Below are positions 23,601-38,600 of a stretch of DNA of 64,000 nt, piece by piece. The stretch is from Emydura subglobosa. Lineage: Eukaryota; Chordata; Testudines; Chelidae. Location of the stretch: NCBI GenBank assembly GCA_007922225.1, contig ML679954.1, positions 19,383,619-19,447,618 of the forward strand, written 5' to 3'. The stretch's first letter is position 1; the number at the start of each line of letters is the position of its first letter. The position numbers were made by a program, and so were the translations under genes. The notes under the pieces were generated by a model. The model did no database searches and had not been told where the DNA came from. It was given only the letters and a program-made list of their open reading frames with translations.

Positions 23601-26600
23601 TTGTCATAGCTTCTCACTTTGACAAAATAAGTTCCTACTTTTACTCTACTTCCACTCCAGAGCCCACACATTTAAGTAAATGAGCTGGCTTCCATTCCCT
23701 CTCAAATCAGTAAAAAACTTAAGTTACATTAGTCACATCTGTGCAAACCAGCTGAAGGCGAGGGCAGTTTAACCTGCAGAATCTTTGTCGCCTGCACAAG
23801 CAGGAAAAACACAGACTTGACTTTCACAGCCTAAAGGTTGAGTTTGTAGGGCTAGAATTTAGGAAAAATTACTACTTGTAAAGGAGCATTTTGGATGAGA
23901 AACAACAATGCCATTTTTAAAGTCACCTTTCAGACTGTTGCTGATTGTTATAGCAGTTGCATCAGTCATGCTTCAGACACCCTAGCACATACTGGCATCC
24001 AGTACTATACTTCTGGTCTTGTTTTTAAATACAATAAATTATATTACAGTGTGTGTCATCAGATGTTACAGTGTTAATCAGGAATACACACAACACAACA
24101 CATATTGTACTTTCACATGTACCTGAATTGTTATTGTGCTTTGTTTAATTTTCTGAAATCTCCTCTGCTCAATGAAACTTCTGATTCTAGACTGTATAAT
24201 GATTATGCTCTTCCGGGTTTTTAAGTAAGCTCCTCGTTGGTGTTTCATAGCTAAATGAGATCTGTAGTGCTGCTGTAATACAAATACTGCTTTTCTGTAT
24301 GTCGTGTACTGTAATCTGGTTTTATTCATCAAATAGTAAGTCTGCAACGTAACAGCTGCTGCTCTGAGTCGAACAAATTTTCTACGATGCACAGCCATGT
24401 GAAGAAAAGACTGAATCTTTCTTGCAGCACGTTTTTGCTTTGCTATTTTTCTTGCTACTGTTCCACGATAGGCAGACTGAATAATTATTATGGCTTGCCT
24501 TTGGGTGGTGTATTCAGCTTTCTGTAAATGAGCCATTCGACAGGCTCTGTACCACTGCTGAATCACAAATGTTGAATCCTGAATTGCTTTATAGCGAGTC
24601 CTTGTTCTATGGCATCGGAATGCAGATTGAATTGCTACTGCTGCGGTCTTCTTCTTAAGAAAACGTCTCCTTTCTAAGTACATCTGGAAGACTGACTGAA
24701 TGTGCTGTGCAGCTAGTATGGCTGTAGCTAACTGCCTAGCTTTTTTGGCACGAAAAGCAGACTGAAGACAAAGGGCTGCCTTTTTAATTTTTATATAGTT
24801 TTTTCTCTCAGCTTCTCTTACCCTGTTAGCTCTGAACCTTTGCTGTACAACTCTGACTGCCCAACATAACTGTTTATAATAATTATGCTGTATGTGCATA
24901 CGATAAAGAGACTGTATAACAGTTGCTGATGCATGCATGATTTTCAGTTCTTGTCGTGCTTTCATGCCTCTATAAGCAGCCTGAAGGACCAGCACAGATT
25001 TCTGAATTGTCAGATATATCTTCCTTTGAGCTTTTCCTTTAACATAGAATCTGTAATAATTCTGTATGACGATAGCTGCAATTCTCATTCTGTGGTAGGA
25101 AATTTTAATCTTATGCATTCTAAAAGCTGACTGGATCGTGCTGGCAGCCAAATGCATTTGCTGAATGTTTCTTCGTACTTGAATACCCCTGTACAGTGAC
25201 TGTATACGAATAACTGCTCTACGGAGAGAAAGGTATTCCTGAGTGTGCTGTCTTCCTAAAATTAAAGCTCTGTATCTTCTCTGAAGGACAACAGCAGCAG
25301 CTTTAAGGGAAAGATACCTTTGTCGTTGTTTAAATGTTTTAAAACGCCTCTGAAGAACAGCAGCAGCTTGGCACATTTCTTGATGTTTTTTTCTTGCCCT
25401 CATCTCTCGAAAAGCTTTCTGAATGCAAGTTGCTGCTTTCTTCATTGAAGAGTACTGCTGTACTGCAATTCCTCTCAGCTTTCTGGCCCTGTATTTTCTC
25501 TGTATTATTTGGGTTGCCCACTGTACTTTTTTGTAGTAACACCTTTGCTTGTATATTCGATAATTGCTTTGAATTATGGTTGCAGCATTATGTTTTTTCT
25601 TTATAAGCTGTCTTGTTTTCATTCCTCTATAGGCAGCCTGAAGAACTAAAGCAGAGTTGTACTGTTTTAAGTACATTTCTCTCACACGTTTTCCCTCCCT
25701 GTAAGCTCGGTAATGTTGTTGTATAGTTACTGAAGCAAGTTTGACAGATTGATAGGAAATATACATTCTATGCATTCTTAAAGTTGCTTGGATAACTGTA
25801 GCAGCCCTGTGTATCTGCTGCATCTTTTTCCTTACCACAAAACCTCTATAAGCAGACTGTATGGTAACAACAGCCTTCCGGAGATGAAGATATTCTTGGT
25901 GCTGTTGCTTTGCAAGTGTCGTTGCTCTATATTTTCTCTGAATTGTAACAGTAGCAGCCCTAAGAGAAATATATTTTTTCCTCTTAAGAAAGGATCTAAA
26001 TCTCCTTTGAAGAAGGGCTGCAGCTACATGCATAGTTTTCAAATGTCTCCTTGTTTGCATACCACGAGACGCAGCCTGGATACGTATTACGGCCTTCTTC
26101 ATAATCCTGTATTTGTGTACTTGAACATTTCGTTCTTTGCAAGCACGATACAACTGCTGTATCTGTTTAGTTACCATGCATAACTTTTTGAAATCCTTTT
26201 GTTGTCTGTGCATTCGATAATATGACTGTATTATTGTTGCAGACTGATGCATAATTCTTACCTTTCTTCGAACTTTCATGCCTCTGTAGGCAGCCTGAAG
26301 GATAAGGGATGATCTCCATAGCTCAAGGTATTTTTTACGTTCCACTCTCCCTTGACAAACTGCTCTATATCGAATTTGAATTACAATTGCTGCTAGTTTC
26401 ACTGCACGATATCTAATGTTTATACGATGCATCTTAAACATGGCTTGAATAGAAATAGCTGCCTGATGCATGCGGTGAATTTGTTGTCTTACTTTTATGC
26501 CTCTATAAACAGCTTGAATTTTAACAACTGCATTCTTTAAAGACAGATATTTCTGCTTTTGATCGTTAGCTTGAACAATTGCACGATACCGTTTTTGAAG

Positions 26601-29600
26601 TATGATAGTCGCAGCTTTAAGTGCTGTGTATTTTGTTTTTACTACATAGGATTTGTAGCTTGCTTGTATGATAGTAGCAGCCTTGTTTAGGTCCCATAAT
26701 TGTTTCCTCACTCTCATCCCACGAAAAGCAGCTTGCAAGACTAAGGCAGCTGCTTTTGTTTTTAGATAAAGAGTACGTTGTTCCTTTTTCATACAGTAGG
26801 CTCTGTAGTGTTTCTGAATCACTAAGACAGCTTGTCTCAAAGTTTTGAACTCTGATTGATTTACATGCATTCTGTAATAGGATTGTATGATTACTGCAGA
26901 TTGATGCTTCCTTTGAATTTGTTTTCTCACAGTTCTTCCTCTCCAAACTGCCTGGAGCTGTACAATGCAATTATGCAGTTCCATATATTCTTGCCGCTGT
27001 TTTCTATCTACAATACTGGCTCTATAATGCTGCTGGATAATTAGCGCAGCATTGTTTAAAAGCCTGAATTTTTGAGCCATGAACTTTCTAAAGGCAGTCT
27101 GTACTGTAATTGCAGCAGCACGTTGCTTTTGAACCTGTTTTCGTACTTGCCAGCCACGAAATGCTGCTTGAAGAGAAAGCACAGCTGATCTTGTTTTTAA
27201 GAAGCTCAGTCTCACTTTGTAACCGGTTTTATAGGCTCTGTACCACCTCTGAATCACAGCAGAGGCTTGAATCATGGCTTTATATTTCATTCTTGCAGCG
27301 TGAGCTCTAAAAGCTGTCTGGATTTTAACAGTGGAAGTATACTGAAGTTTAAGCATTTTCCGTACTCTATAACCTCTGTAGGCTGCTTGCAAACAGACAG
27401 CTGCCCTTTTGACTTTCAAGAACTTCTGCCTCTGACAGACTTGCTCTTGGTATGCACAATAATGATTTTGAATGAGAACAGTAGCATTATACACCCTTAA
27501 ATAGTGTTGCCTATGCCTTTTCATTCTGTAGTAAGCCTGGAGCAAAGTTGCAGCCTCTCTCCATCTTTGTACTTGTTTTCTGACCAGATATCCTCGTATT
27601 ACAGCTTGAACTCTGACACAAGCTCTCCTCAGTTTCCTATATTCTTCTTTAAGTTGAAGGACGTATTTTTGGGAACGATATCTTCGTTGAACATAGAGTG
27701 CTGCCTCCCTTAAAGCACAATAACGTTTACGTGCTTGTGTCATTTTTATAAAAGCTTGAATCTTTACTGCAGCAGCTTTTAAATTTTCAAATCTTTTCCG
27801 GGCAACATAAGCATGATAATTTGACTGAATTTTCACCACAGATCTCAATATGCAGGCCTCTTTCCTAGCTCGCATTCTTTTGTAAGCAGATTGCAGCACG
27901 ATAGCAGCCAGACGTATTTTCTGGAAAGAAGTGACAGCATTTTTAGTAGCAATATATTCTCTGTATCGAGTTTGAATTACGCAAACAGCATTTTTAATCT
28001 CTTTGTATCTTTTTAGTTGTTGATATTTTCTCACGTGTGACTGTAATATAACAATAGACTGCTTCATGAGTAAAAATCTTCGCTTTTCTTGTCTCATTCT
28101 CCAAAATGATTGAACAACACAGACTGCTTTTATTTGTCTATATAACAGACGAGCTTTCATGCCTCTAAAAGCAGCTTGCAGGACTGTAACAGCTGCACAT
28201 CTTTGCAAATAGTTTTCTCTTTGAATTTTTCTCAACCTATAAGCTCTGTAATACTTTTGAATCATCAGTGCGCATACCCGTTTTTCCTCATAAACATGTT
28301 TAGTCTGAACACATCTAAACCAGGATTGAATCTGGATAACACTTTGTCTAACATGTAAATACTGCTTCAAATCTTTATGCATCCTATACCAAGATTGTAT
28401 GATAACAGCAGCTCTCTCTCTCTTAGCTAACTTTGAGGTTTGCCATTTTCGGAAAGCAGTTTGCAACACTTCCGCAGCTTTAATTTTCTGTTGAATTTTG
28501 TATTTTCTCCATTTTCTAAATGCACATTGAATGACAAGTGACGAAGCCTTTAAAGTTTCATATCTTTGCTGATCGTGTTTTGCCACCAAAGAAGCACGCA
28601 AATGTCTCTGAATTGTAACAGTAGCCCAAAGAAGTCGTTTATATGCAGCAACAGCAATCAACATTCTTATCCTCGATTGCACAAGGATAGCATAGTATCT
28701 TAGCTGCAGGTATCTTTTTCTAGCCAAGTATCTCCTCCAGTAAGTCTGCAGAAGAGAACAGAGTGAAACATTTATGGATTAAACTGTGATTATATTAATA
28801 TTCAAGTTAGCCTAGAAGTTTCACCTCAAGAGCTAGTTACTTTTCCTATTTATTAAAAAAAAAAAAAAAAAAAAAAAAGCTTTGCCACTTTCAATATTAA
28901 TCCTCAGTTTATGGACTATTGGTCTGTGGGCTTCAATTTGTTCACTCCTACCTTATCCCAGACTGATGGCCCAGAACTCTTTTCATTAGCACAAATACAA
29001 AATTCATTAAGGATATTTCTTTTTACATACCAATTCTGTGCCAAAGGGTGAGTCTATGAAAGTAGTTAAGATTCCCTTTCAAACTGTTAAGCAATAAGCT
29101 GAGAATTAACACAAAGTCCCAGAATTTTCTTACAAAAAGTTTAACTAGCATTTGGGGTGAAGTCCACAAGTTATCGTTGGTTATTTACTTATATATTATT
29201 TTTTATAAAAGAGTTCTGAATTAAAAGCAACAGTAAAGGGTTCTCATACTTATTCAAAGTATGTACCACATCTTAAGACAGAAAATGCCCTGTGTATTAG
29301 CCCAATCAGGAATGAGGAAGTAGATAATTACTTACACTCCCACTAAAATGAAGCATCTCTGTGGCATCTACAGCAGTTGCTTATATAAAGAAGTAATATT
29401 AAGAAATTAATGAATTTTCAAGTTCAGTACTATTTAGCAGCTGGAAAAGAAATGAAACAGCACCATGTGATCAGAAATTTAGGAACCACTATTTTAAACA
29501 CTTAGGTGCACCAATGGAAAACATAATGCTGGTATTTGCTATTGCTTCTAATGTCACATTTGGCTCTTTAAAAGGAAATAGATCTAGAATTCCGGGTAGT

Positions 29601-32600
29601 TAAGTCCGCAGCTACTGAAGGCAGAAAATATACTGCTTTAAGCCTCTGTGATGCCACCAGTAAAACCTATGACATTAGAATGTGCTTTTTCCTTCACCTT
29701 TAAAGTAGGGGAGAAGCTCCTTTTAAAAGGCTTTATTGCGAGGTAATTCCAGATAATCTAATCGTACCTGGATGACTGTAGCTGATTCACTTTTAGTTTC
29801 CTCCAGTTTGGCCTTTTTTAATTTCAAAGTTTTCCTCTCCGCTAAATATCTTCTCCAGTGTTTCTGAATGAAAATTGCTGCATTAATTTTTTTCTGGATG
29901 CGTCGGTGAGACAGAAAATTTATTACAGCTGATTGAATAATCCGAGAAGCTTTGTCTTCTTCCTGCAAGGAGTGAATTTCCATTGAAAGTTTAGTCAAAA
30001 AGGAGTAGATACTCAAAAGCTATGCCTCCATACTTTCTTGAAGGAAAATGTGGTCACAGGCTTGTCAGTTGTAAATTAAAATTAAAATAAAATAAAAAAA
30101 ATATTTACTAGAACACACTTTTGACTGTATCTTAGGTTGAGTAACCATGTTTATTTCTTCCTCAAACACACATTTCCAACTAAGCTTCATGTGCTTTTCA
30201 GGATCAAAATATGATCCCAATTTTAAAACATGAATGCTAATTAGTAAAATTCCCGTGTTGTTTATAGTTATTTTCAGAAATTTGACGAAGGTTGACCGTT
30301 TCCCACAAACAACAAAAGCTGGTTAAAATATATGTAGTGGTCATATTTCAGTCCCTCCCTCACTCCTTTAGCTTAGGTGAGAAGATGTGTTATTTCGTCT
30401 CTTCCTATTACTGGAAGCAACTTTTCTGAAACAGATCTTATAGATTTCAATTGATAAATCTTTATAATTAGTACCTCCTATGTTCTTGCCTTCTCCCCTT
30501 GGCCAATCTGGCCTCTTTATTCACTTTCTTCAGCTATTCTAATTTCAGATATTAGCAGTAGTTCTAGCTTTTTAACTTCAATATTAAGGATCCCCAAAAA
30601 AGATGCATTATACTACATGCTTGGTAATGAAGGCTGGTGAAATCCTGCAGCCTTGAATGAACCCCAGCTACATTTCACTGGGTTAAAGTTTGACACAGAT
30701 GACCAGATGTTTGCCAAATTTAATACAGTCGTGTAGATTTCAAGACAAAAACACAAAATTTAGCATAATTCCCTATAGAAAGCCAGAAATGGAACACCAA
30801 GATTACTGTAAATTCCAATTGAAATGCTTTGGTGAAGTTGTGTCAAAACCTATACGTTGCACAGTGGCACTAGGCCTACCTCAAGAGTGATATTCTTTTT
30901 CATATTAATTTTACTTTTTACAATTTAATGTAAGTGTGGAATTCTTCATAAAGTTCAGTAAAGTTACCTTAGCCTTGACTTGAGACAAGGACTCTCAAAA
31001 GGGAAGAAGCACTCTTATTAACATTAAATGTAATCCTGGCAGAACACTAATCTTTACATTGACTACTTCTCATTCTGGAGAGAATGAAAAGATGCATTTT
31101 GCTTTAGTAAATCAAGGTTTTGTCACCATGTTATAACATATGAAGTCCTCAAAAAGTAGTTACAAATATTAGCATTATTCTCTGAAGACTATCCATTCAC
31201 AACTTTATTGATTTTGTATCCCCTACTGTATCACAAACCAAAAACAGCGATTGCTACTACTGCACAAAAGAATGAAAGTCCTTGATAAAAATACCTGAAT
31301 GAGTTTTAGCTCTGCTTTCAGTCTGTATTTCCTCCAAGTTGACTGAATTAGCCGAGCAGCTCGAGTCTCTTTTCGAAGTTCTAGAAGCCGTGAACACAGA
31401 AACGACAGACAGGTAATAACAACCTAAAGAAATATATATATAAAAAAATACCACAGTAAATTAGGACTGTCCAGGAGATTATAGCAGTTTATATGAAATA
31501 TAAAAAAACTCTCTCTCACCTTTTCATCAGGAATTGTATTTGACATATCTGAATGATGAATCATAGCTGGTATTCCACCTAGGTCTGAAACTGCAGTATT
31601 AATCAACTGAAAATTTTTCTTTTCATTGTCCAGAAGTTCCTTATAGAGGACTGAGGTAGTTATAGCTTTGAAACAGAAGGAAAAATATCATGTTTGTTAG
31701 TCAGATTAAGGAGGTTTTTTTAATACTTAATCTGTTTCAAAACTTTATATTAAAGAACGACTCACTTTGGTCAAAGGTTCCATCCAACGTATTTAGAGAT
31801 GTGTCAGATTCAGAGGAAGAATTTAGTGCTACTGTACCAGTTTTTGTACATTCTACTGTTTGAGTGGTACGTTGGGATACAGCTTCCAAAGGCACATAAC
31901 ATGGATGGTAGTGGTGAATTAAATAACACAATACTCTGCCATCTGAGAAAGATACTGTGAAGTTTTCTACCTGCTTAAAAAAAAATATAAATTCTCTTGA
32001 AATTTTTCACACTGATGAATTAATACAAAATGATAAATATGTCCCATTTGTCATAATAGAATTCTGTAACTGGTTAGGAATGCAACTATGCACATTTCTT
32101 TTAATGTGTACAAAGGGAAATTAAATATATGTAATTCAAGTTATCTGAAAGTAAGGCTCAGTTGCTGAGTCCATTCTATGGCTCTCCATTACTGAAAGTT
32201 AGAAATATAAAGGGATGTCTACCAAAGTAAAGTGCATTCCATAGAACAGCAATAGTTAAAGAAACCAGACACAGAAGTCTATGGAAAGATCCCAGAAAGA
32301 ACCTTCTATAGCATAGTAAAAGTCACTGATGTTTATCCAGTCTCAAAAATGTGCTAAATATTTTCAGAATAAGGTTGCACCTCACACCAAAAAATAAAAT
32401 CTTAAACATACTAACTGACAGACCACTGTCAAGGAGTGTGGAAAGCAAGAATATGTAGAGAAGCAATATTAGGAAAGCAAAACAAGCAGGATAGAGAAAG
32501 GAATACACAATGTGCTATGGAGTTGCTTGGGAGTATCTGTAATCTTAGTTTCTTGATTTTTCTTTATAGTGGTTAAAGGATGATTGCGTGAGGGATTGTG

Positions 32601-35600
32601 ACCAAAGGTATTTAAATGGAGACTGATTGTGTGACACACAATATCAGGAATGATATTCCACATAACAGGAGTATTAAAGAGAAGTAGGCATGGATGAACT
32701 TGAGACAAATAGAGATAGAGTGACATTTATGAAGTTCAGCAAGGATTCATTGATTAGGGACTCAGAAATGGGACTGTCTGGGAAATGAATTTGAAGCCTC
32801 CAGAGCTTAAATAATTGAGTTAGAATTTGCTCTTTCCTAAAGCGTGCAGGTGTGTCAGCCACTCTGATGAGCAGTAAGTCTCCTTGAACAGGGTTTCACT
32901 CCTTACTCCCTGTCCATAAGAAACACCCTACCTCTTGTAAGAATGATATAATTACTTAGGAAGAGACACATATTCGCATGACTAGCTTTAATGTCAAACT
33001 TAGTGCCTGAAGTTCTTGCAGGTTATGAAAAACTTACTATATGTCCAACTTACTTTGGACCAAGAGGATCACTAAGAACATCTCTTTTCCAGCAGACTGG
33101 AATCAGTCACCAAGGGATCCTTCTAGGAAATCTTTTAGAGAATTTATTCTGCTTGCTCACTAACAGAGGGAGGATTTTCCTGGGCTGGTATGTAGACAAG
33201 CAGGTAGTATAGACATTCACTGTGAGAATTCTCTACTAGGAGAATCTATTAAAAATTATAGAGATGCAGCTGGGCCCTGAAAACACATCCTGAGTTTCTG
33301 ATGTCCCACCCATAGGACAATCCAAGTAAAACTGATAGAACTTCATCCATTACAATGCTTGTGACAGATCAGTATCAATCAATATATATTTGATAGAACA
33401 GATTTAGTGTTGAGAGATTTAAAGAATTATAAACATTTCCCATTACAAGAAAAATGTATTTGCAGAAGCCTGTACAAAACCTGGAAAAATACATACACAA
33501 AACAGGACTGCTTACCTTAGTATTGTAAAACCAACAAACAGCATTGATCCAATCCATCAGCAGCTTCACATTTTTGCTGTAACTTTCAGGTAAGTAAGTA
33601 CTGCTGTCTTTTCTCACTTTACTTTGATTACAGCAGGACATTAGAGAAGCCATTTGTGCCTTTATATTGTGTGTATTCTTTAAAAAAGAAATTTCTTCTT
33701 CTAACTGCTCCACATTAAGGGAAACATCCACCTGTAATGGAAACAAATTGATTTCTTTGATATGTAAAAAACATTACAGTGATCTTGATGCAGTTAAATG
33801 GAGTGGGGATAGTTTACAAGACAGCATCTTAAGGAATTGATAGAGATTGACTGTTCCCACTATTTAGTAATACAAGAATTTCCATGCTGGATCAAATTAT
33901 TTGTTAATCCAATCCCGCATCCTCAATGATAGTGCCCAGTACCATATGCTCCAGAGAAAGACGCAAAAAATCCTTTTTTTGGACACTTCTAAAATAACGT
34001 ATAGGGAAATTACCTTCCTAACCCCAACAATGGTTCATTTATACTCTGAAACATAAGGTATTATAGCCCTTATGTATCTTTTTTTAAACCTACCTAATGC
34101 AATTGTGAGTTTCCATCCACGTAACTAATTAAAGAGAATCTGTATGTACCCTAACGTCTTGTTATTGACTGACGCAAATGAATAATTCACTTTCTCTGCA
34201 ATATTATTAACCTTTCAATTGCTCTTAGTTTTCTGGTAGTTTTGCAGCAGTATGCTCTTAGATTTCTTGCATCAGATATTACATTTTTTATTATATATCT
34301 CTGGCTACTTGCTTTTCCAAATTCCCTCCTAGTGTTTTACTTTCCATAAAGTATGTTCCTTCCTACTGGATCCACTTAAACTGGATAGTATACCTATAAT
34401 TGAGTCAAGGAGTATGCATAGTCCTAAATGGAAGAAAGAAGTAGAGGATGATTTATTTGGTTCAAGTAACCTCTTAAACCTTAAATTTTGTCTGACCCTC
34501 TGCTTCTTTCTTCCATTTAGGACTATGCATACTCCTTGACTCAATTATAGGTATACTAAGTAGCTTCCATACTAAGTCCAAAGATGTTTATTTCTTCAGT
34601 TTTTCCCTGTTTGGTCCTGGAGACATGTGATGGAATATGTTAGATGGAAGAGCCAGAGCTCTGGAATTCACTCCCTATGATTGTCTACCAAAGGGAATGT
34701 TCAAGTGAAGCGTTTGGAAGTTGTGTTAAATACAAACCATCTATTTACACTATTTTCAGTACTCTAACAGACCGCCTCAACAAGTAGCAAGAAATGAATT
34801 TCTGTGGCCAAATTATCTGACCATTGTTATCACTTGCTTTACGTTTTGTACCTCTGTCAGATACTATGACAACAAAGGAATTCTATGAACAAGTGTACAG
34901 AACCTAATTAAAAGGAGTTCTGAATTTATTATGTTTATGTTTTAGAGCCTAGTTCGTCAATGTAGCTAATAGTTGTAAAGCACTTTTAACATACAAGACA
35001 CAATGAGGTCTAACCAATAGAATCCACAAAAGATCATTCTCATGGGTCATCCAACCAGGTCAATCCATACTGGGGTTTCCTTGAAGATTTGAAAGACTAC
35101 AAATCCTTTGTTGCAGGCAATGCATTCCCACTTCCTCATGTATATAACATTTCTTAAAATTCTTTACAACTACACACAACTTAATTATGCAATACCTGGA
35201 AAGCAAAGACAATTTTCCACAGCAGTGCTAAAGTTCTCTCTCTATGCCTATCCACGATATCCCTAGACTCGACTGAAGCACCTAAAAATTAAATGAAAGT
35301 GATTAAAAACATGCATTCCTGTTTTTCAAATGCAGAGTTATTCTACGTCTACTTTTCAGTTCTTACCACATTCATCTTTCAACTGAATTCCTTGCTCTTT
35401 AAGGACATGAAAGGCAACATCAACATTATGCATCTTCTGAAGACGACTTATTGCAGGAACTCTTAGTTTCTTTGAGAGACCCCAGTTTTTTGTGAGAAGT
35501 TCCACTGTTCTCCTAACGAAGGAAATTTCATATTGAAGTGTCTTAGTTCATCTTACAGAAGGATTAGACAAAGAATACAGACAGTCATAAAACCATTCTG

Positions 35601-38600
35601 TATCAACTTACACAAGACGAATGCCACATTGCAAATCTACAGCTAGATTTGTAACAGCAAAGTCAAATTCATCAAGTGGAGTCTGAACATGACTAACAGG
35701 TAATCCCAGGAAGCCAAGATGACGGGAAAGGTCACCTTCACCACTCAGGAAGTCTCGTGAAAATGCCAGTAGAATGTCTTTACTATTCTAAGGGGAAATA
35801 AAAAACAACAAACTTAGAACAAGAGACAATTTTGATTCCTCCCCCCACAAATGCCTTTAGCTTTGTTATTTGCTGTTTAGCACCACACACAAAATACAAA
35901 AATACTAAAATTCAAGTACTTAAATATGTCTTCCTGACATTTAAAGTGTGGCCACTATATTCTAACACTAACACAGATAGCTAACTGGCTAATGATAACT
36001 TCCAAAGTGTACAGTAAAAAATATCAAGTTGCTGTATACTGGTTAATCATACCTGTTCTGCAACCTGAGAAGCAGGAAGTTCATGAACAATATTTTCTTT
36101 TTATGCATGCATTTAACTCATTAAACAGTGTTGTAGTCTAAGTAATAGACTGCATATGATTTTCATAACATCACTTCAATTGACTAGAGTAAAAATGGTT
36201 TTCCGTTCAACATAAATTACGCTAATCAAATATCTAGCATGACAGACGGGGTGGGACATGCAGCCTAGCGTTTTGAAACAAAATATTGTAGGACAGCCCT
36301 CAGATAATCATCTTGCATTTTGAAAGTTTAACTTCAGATGACAAATGCTGTAGCAGAGCAGTATTTCGTCTTAGAAAAAAGGAGAGCACTTCTATAATGC
36401 AAGTCTCTTGAGCCCTCCTTACAGATTATTTACAATTCAGAAGTCTTGATGCTAAAGTCTTACAGCTAGTGACTTGATGGATGATTTGCTGAGAGTGAAT
36501 AGTACTAAAGTCTTAACATTAAAAAAGCAACTTTGTATGCATATAGCTTACCGTCATATGTTCAAACATCAAATAACATTGTTAAAAGAAATGATTTTAT
36601 CATACTTTACCTTGAACTCTGCATCCTTGCAAAAGAGGCAAGGGTCGTGGTCAATGATTCTAGACTGTTTGGCCTGATCAAGAAAGCAAACTAACAGCAG
36701 CAATTTTTTCAGTGTAAATTTAGACAAAGCTTCTTCATGACCTAAAAGTACAAAAATATTAAGATAAAGATATTATTTATGAATGCAAAGTTAAATACTA
36801 AAAAAGTCTATTTTAAAAAGAAATAGTTACCATCCCGATAAAGGTGAGGAACAGTGGGGTGTCTGTATTCAGCTGCTATATCAGGGTTCCAGAGCAGGCG
36901 ACTGAGAATAAACATTGCCAAACCCATAACATCACTATTACTCTCCAAAGCAATCAGTTCTCCATAAACAGTCTAATTAGAAAAAAACAAAAAATAAAGG
37001 AAACTTTAAAATTCAATTTTTTTTTTTATTTTTTTTTTACAATTGTATCATTTACTTCTTTAGAATTTCAGTAGGATGTATTATTCAAAATAAATAGCAA
37101 TGCACTTTAGAGTTTCTCATTAGCCAAAATAACTAGTACCTAGCCCATTTCTTTAAAAACAGATTAATCTGCAAAACAATAAAAGTTTAATTCCTAATTT
37201 TATTCCGGAAGGTATCCCAAATGCAGTACCCAACTAAAAAGTGAAAGTTAGTATCTATGTGATCTACTGGCTCTTCAGTGTCTGCAAAGCATCCTCTGCT
37301 TCCATCAGGAGCTCCCTAACAAGTCCCGAAATAGCTGGCTGCAGTGTGGAGGTATAGTGCTAGGCCTCCATTTGCTACCAACTACTGAGGGGTAAAGTTA
37401 CTTGAGCAACAGCAAAGGAGCATCAGGGTATTCCTCACAGCAAGGCATTTCTACATTGTCTACATAGTCTGACCAAATATTCTCTTTTGTAACAAGACAA
37501 CCATGAATTAAAAGGAAATGTGAAATTCTTCTGTTCTGATAATAAATCAGAGCTGCCTGCCAGCTATAGTTGAACTTGAGACCCACTCTTGGCATTGGCT
37601 TTATGGGAATTGTATTGTCTCCCTGCAAGAATAGAGTATTCATAAGAAGCACATGCTTACTTCCAGACCTATGCGCAGCCACAAAGGGTTGTAAGATAAA
37701 AGCCAGTTGAGGACTTTCTGTCTTTCTCCTGCAATGAATTGTGAAATGTTAAATTCAGCAAGCACCTTTAAAACATTTTTCATTGTTTCAAAGCCACTTG
37801 ATAGAAAAGTGAACTCAATTTTTAATATTTTTGGTAAAATAGAATTAACATTTGTACATTCTTACCAATATCTTTCCAGAGATGCCTATCTTTCCGAACT
37901 AGCAACCGCCTAGTTTCAATCTCAACCTCCAGTCTCTTAATGGCTTTAACCATTGTTTCAGAGGTAAACAAACGGCAAGCTGCACGTCGTAGTTTGTTCA
38001 ACCTGCATCGAGCAGTATAAGCTCTTAGGGACATTTCTTCTTTCGTTGGTGCTTTACGAACACTGGCTTTATGATTATTTTCTGCTCCCAAGATAACGGC
38101 AGCTGCATTTACTGATTGAAAAGAGAACAAAAAAGAAAAATATGCCTATAAATCTGAAACAGAGGTCAATTAGCATCCGTTTTATAAGAGTTCAATATTT
38201 TTATATCATTTTACTTTTTTTTGTTTAAATGCACACGCATACACAGATGACATCTAGTATAATAAGATTCCACACCAAAAAATCAAACTTCTCAAAAACA
38301 GTACACTGTCAGTTAAAGAACATGGAAAAACACAGAAATATATAAAACTAGGGGCTAGCTAAGGGAAAAAAGTTCCGGGGATCTGTGCACGGGGCGCGCA
38401 CACACCTATACTAGAATGGATATGAGCAATCACTCAAAGATAGAACAAACCATTTTTCAATATAAAAATTACCCTTATTGAAGTTACACTCCCTCTCTCC
38501 TCCCCGCAAATTAATGAAAGCTTAAGTGATACTAGTTTTAGCAAGTGGTTTTATTCATCATACCCGAGTTTAACTAAAAAACTTCCTGGAGCAAGTTTTG

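Larger units (their letters stand above)
33732..35195 (-). other. ASPM intron 12
   Basis: Contains a CR1-like fragment (about 33870-34090) and a near-perfect 62-nt inverted repeat (34386-34558), both listed. The rest is unique AT-rich sequence. Confidence 0.75.

Noticed and set aside
24123..28745. CRISPR or satellite array
   Set aside because: The periodicity is protein-level (IQ motifs) in an open exon; there are no identical DNA repeats with spacers.
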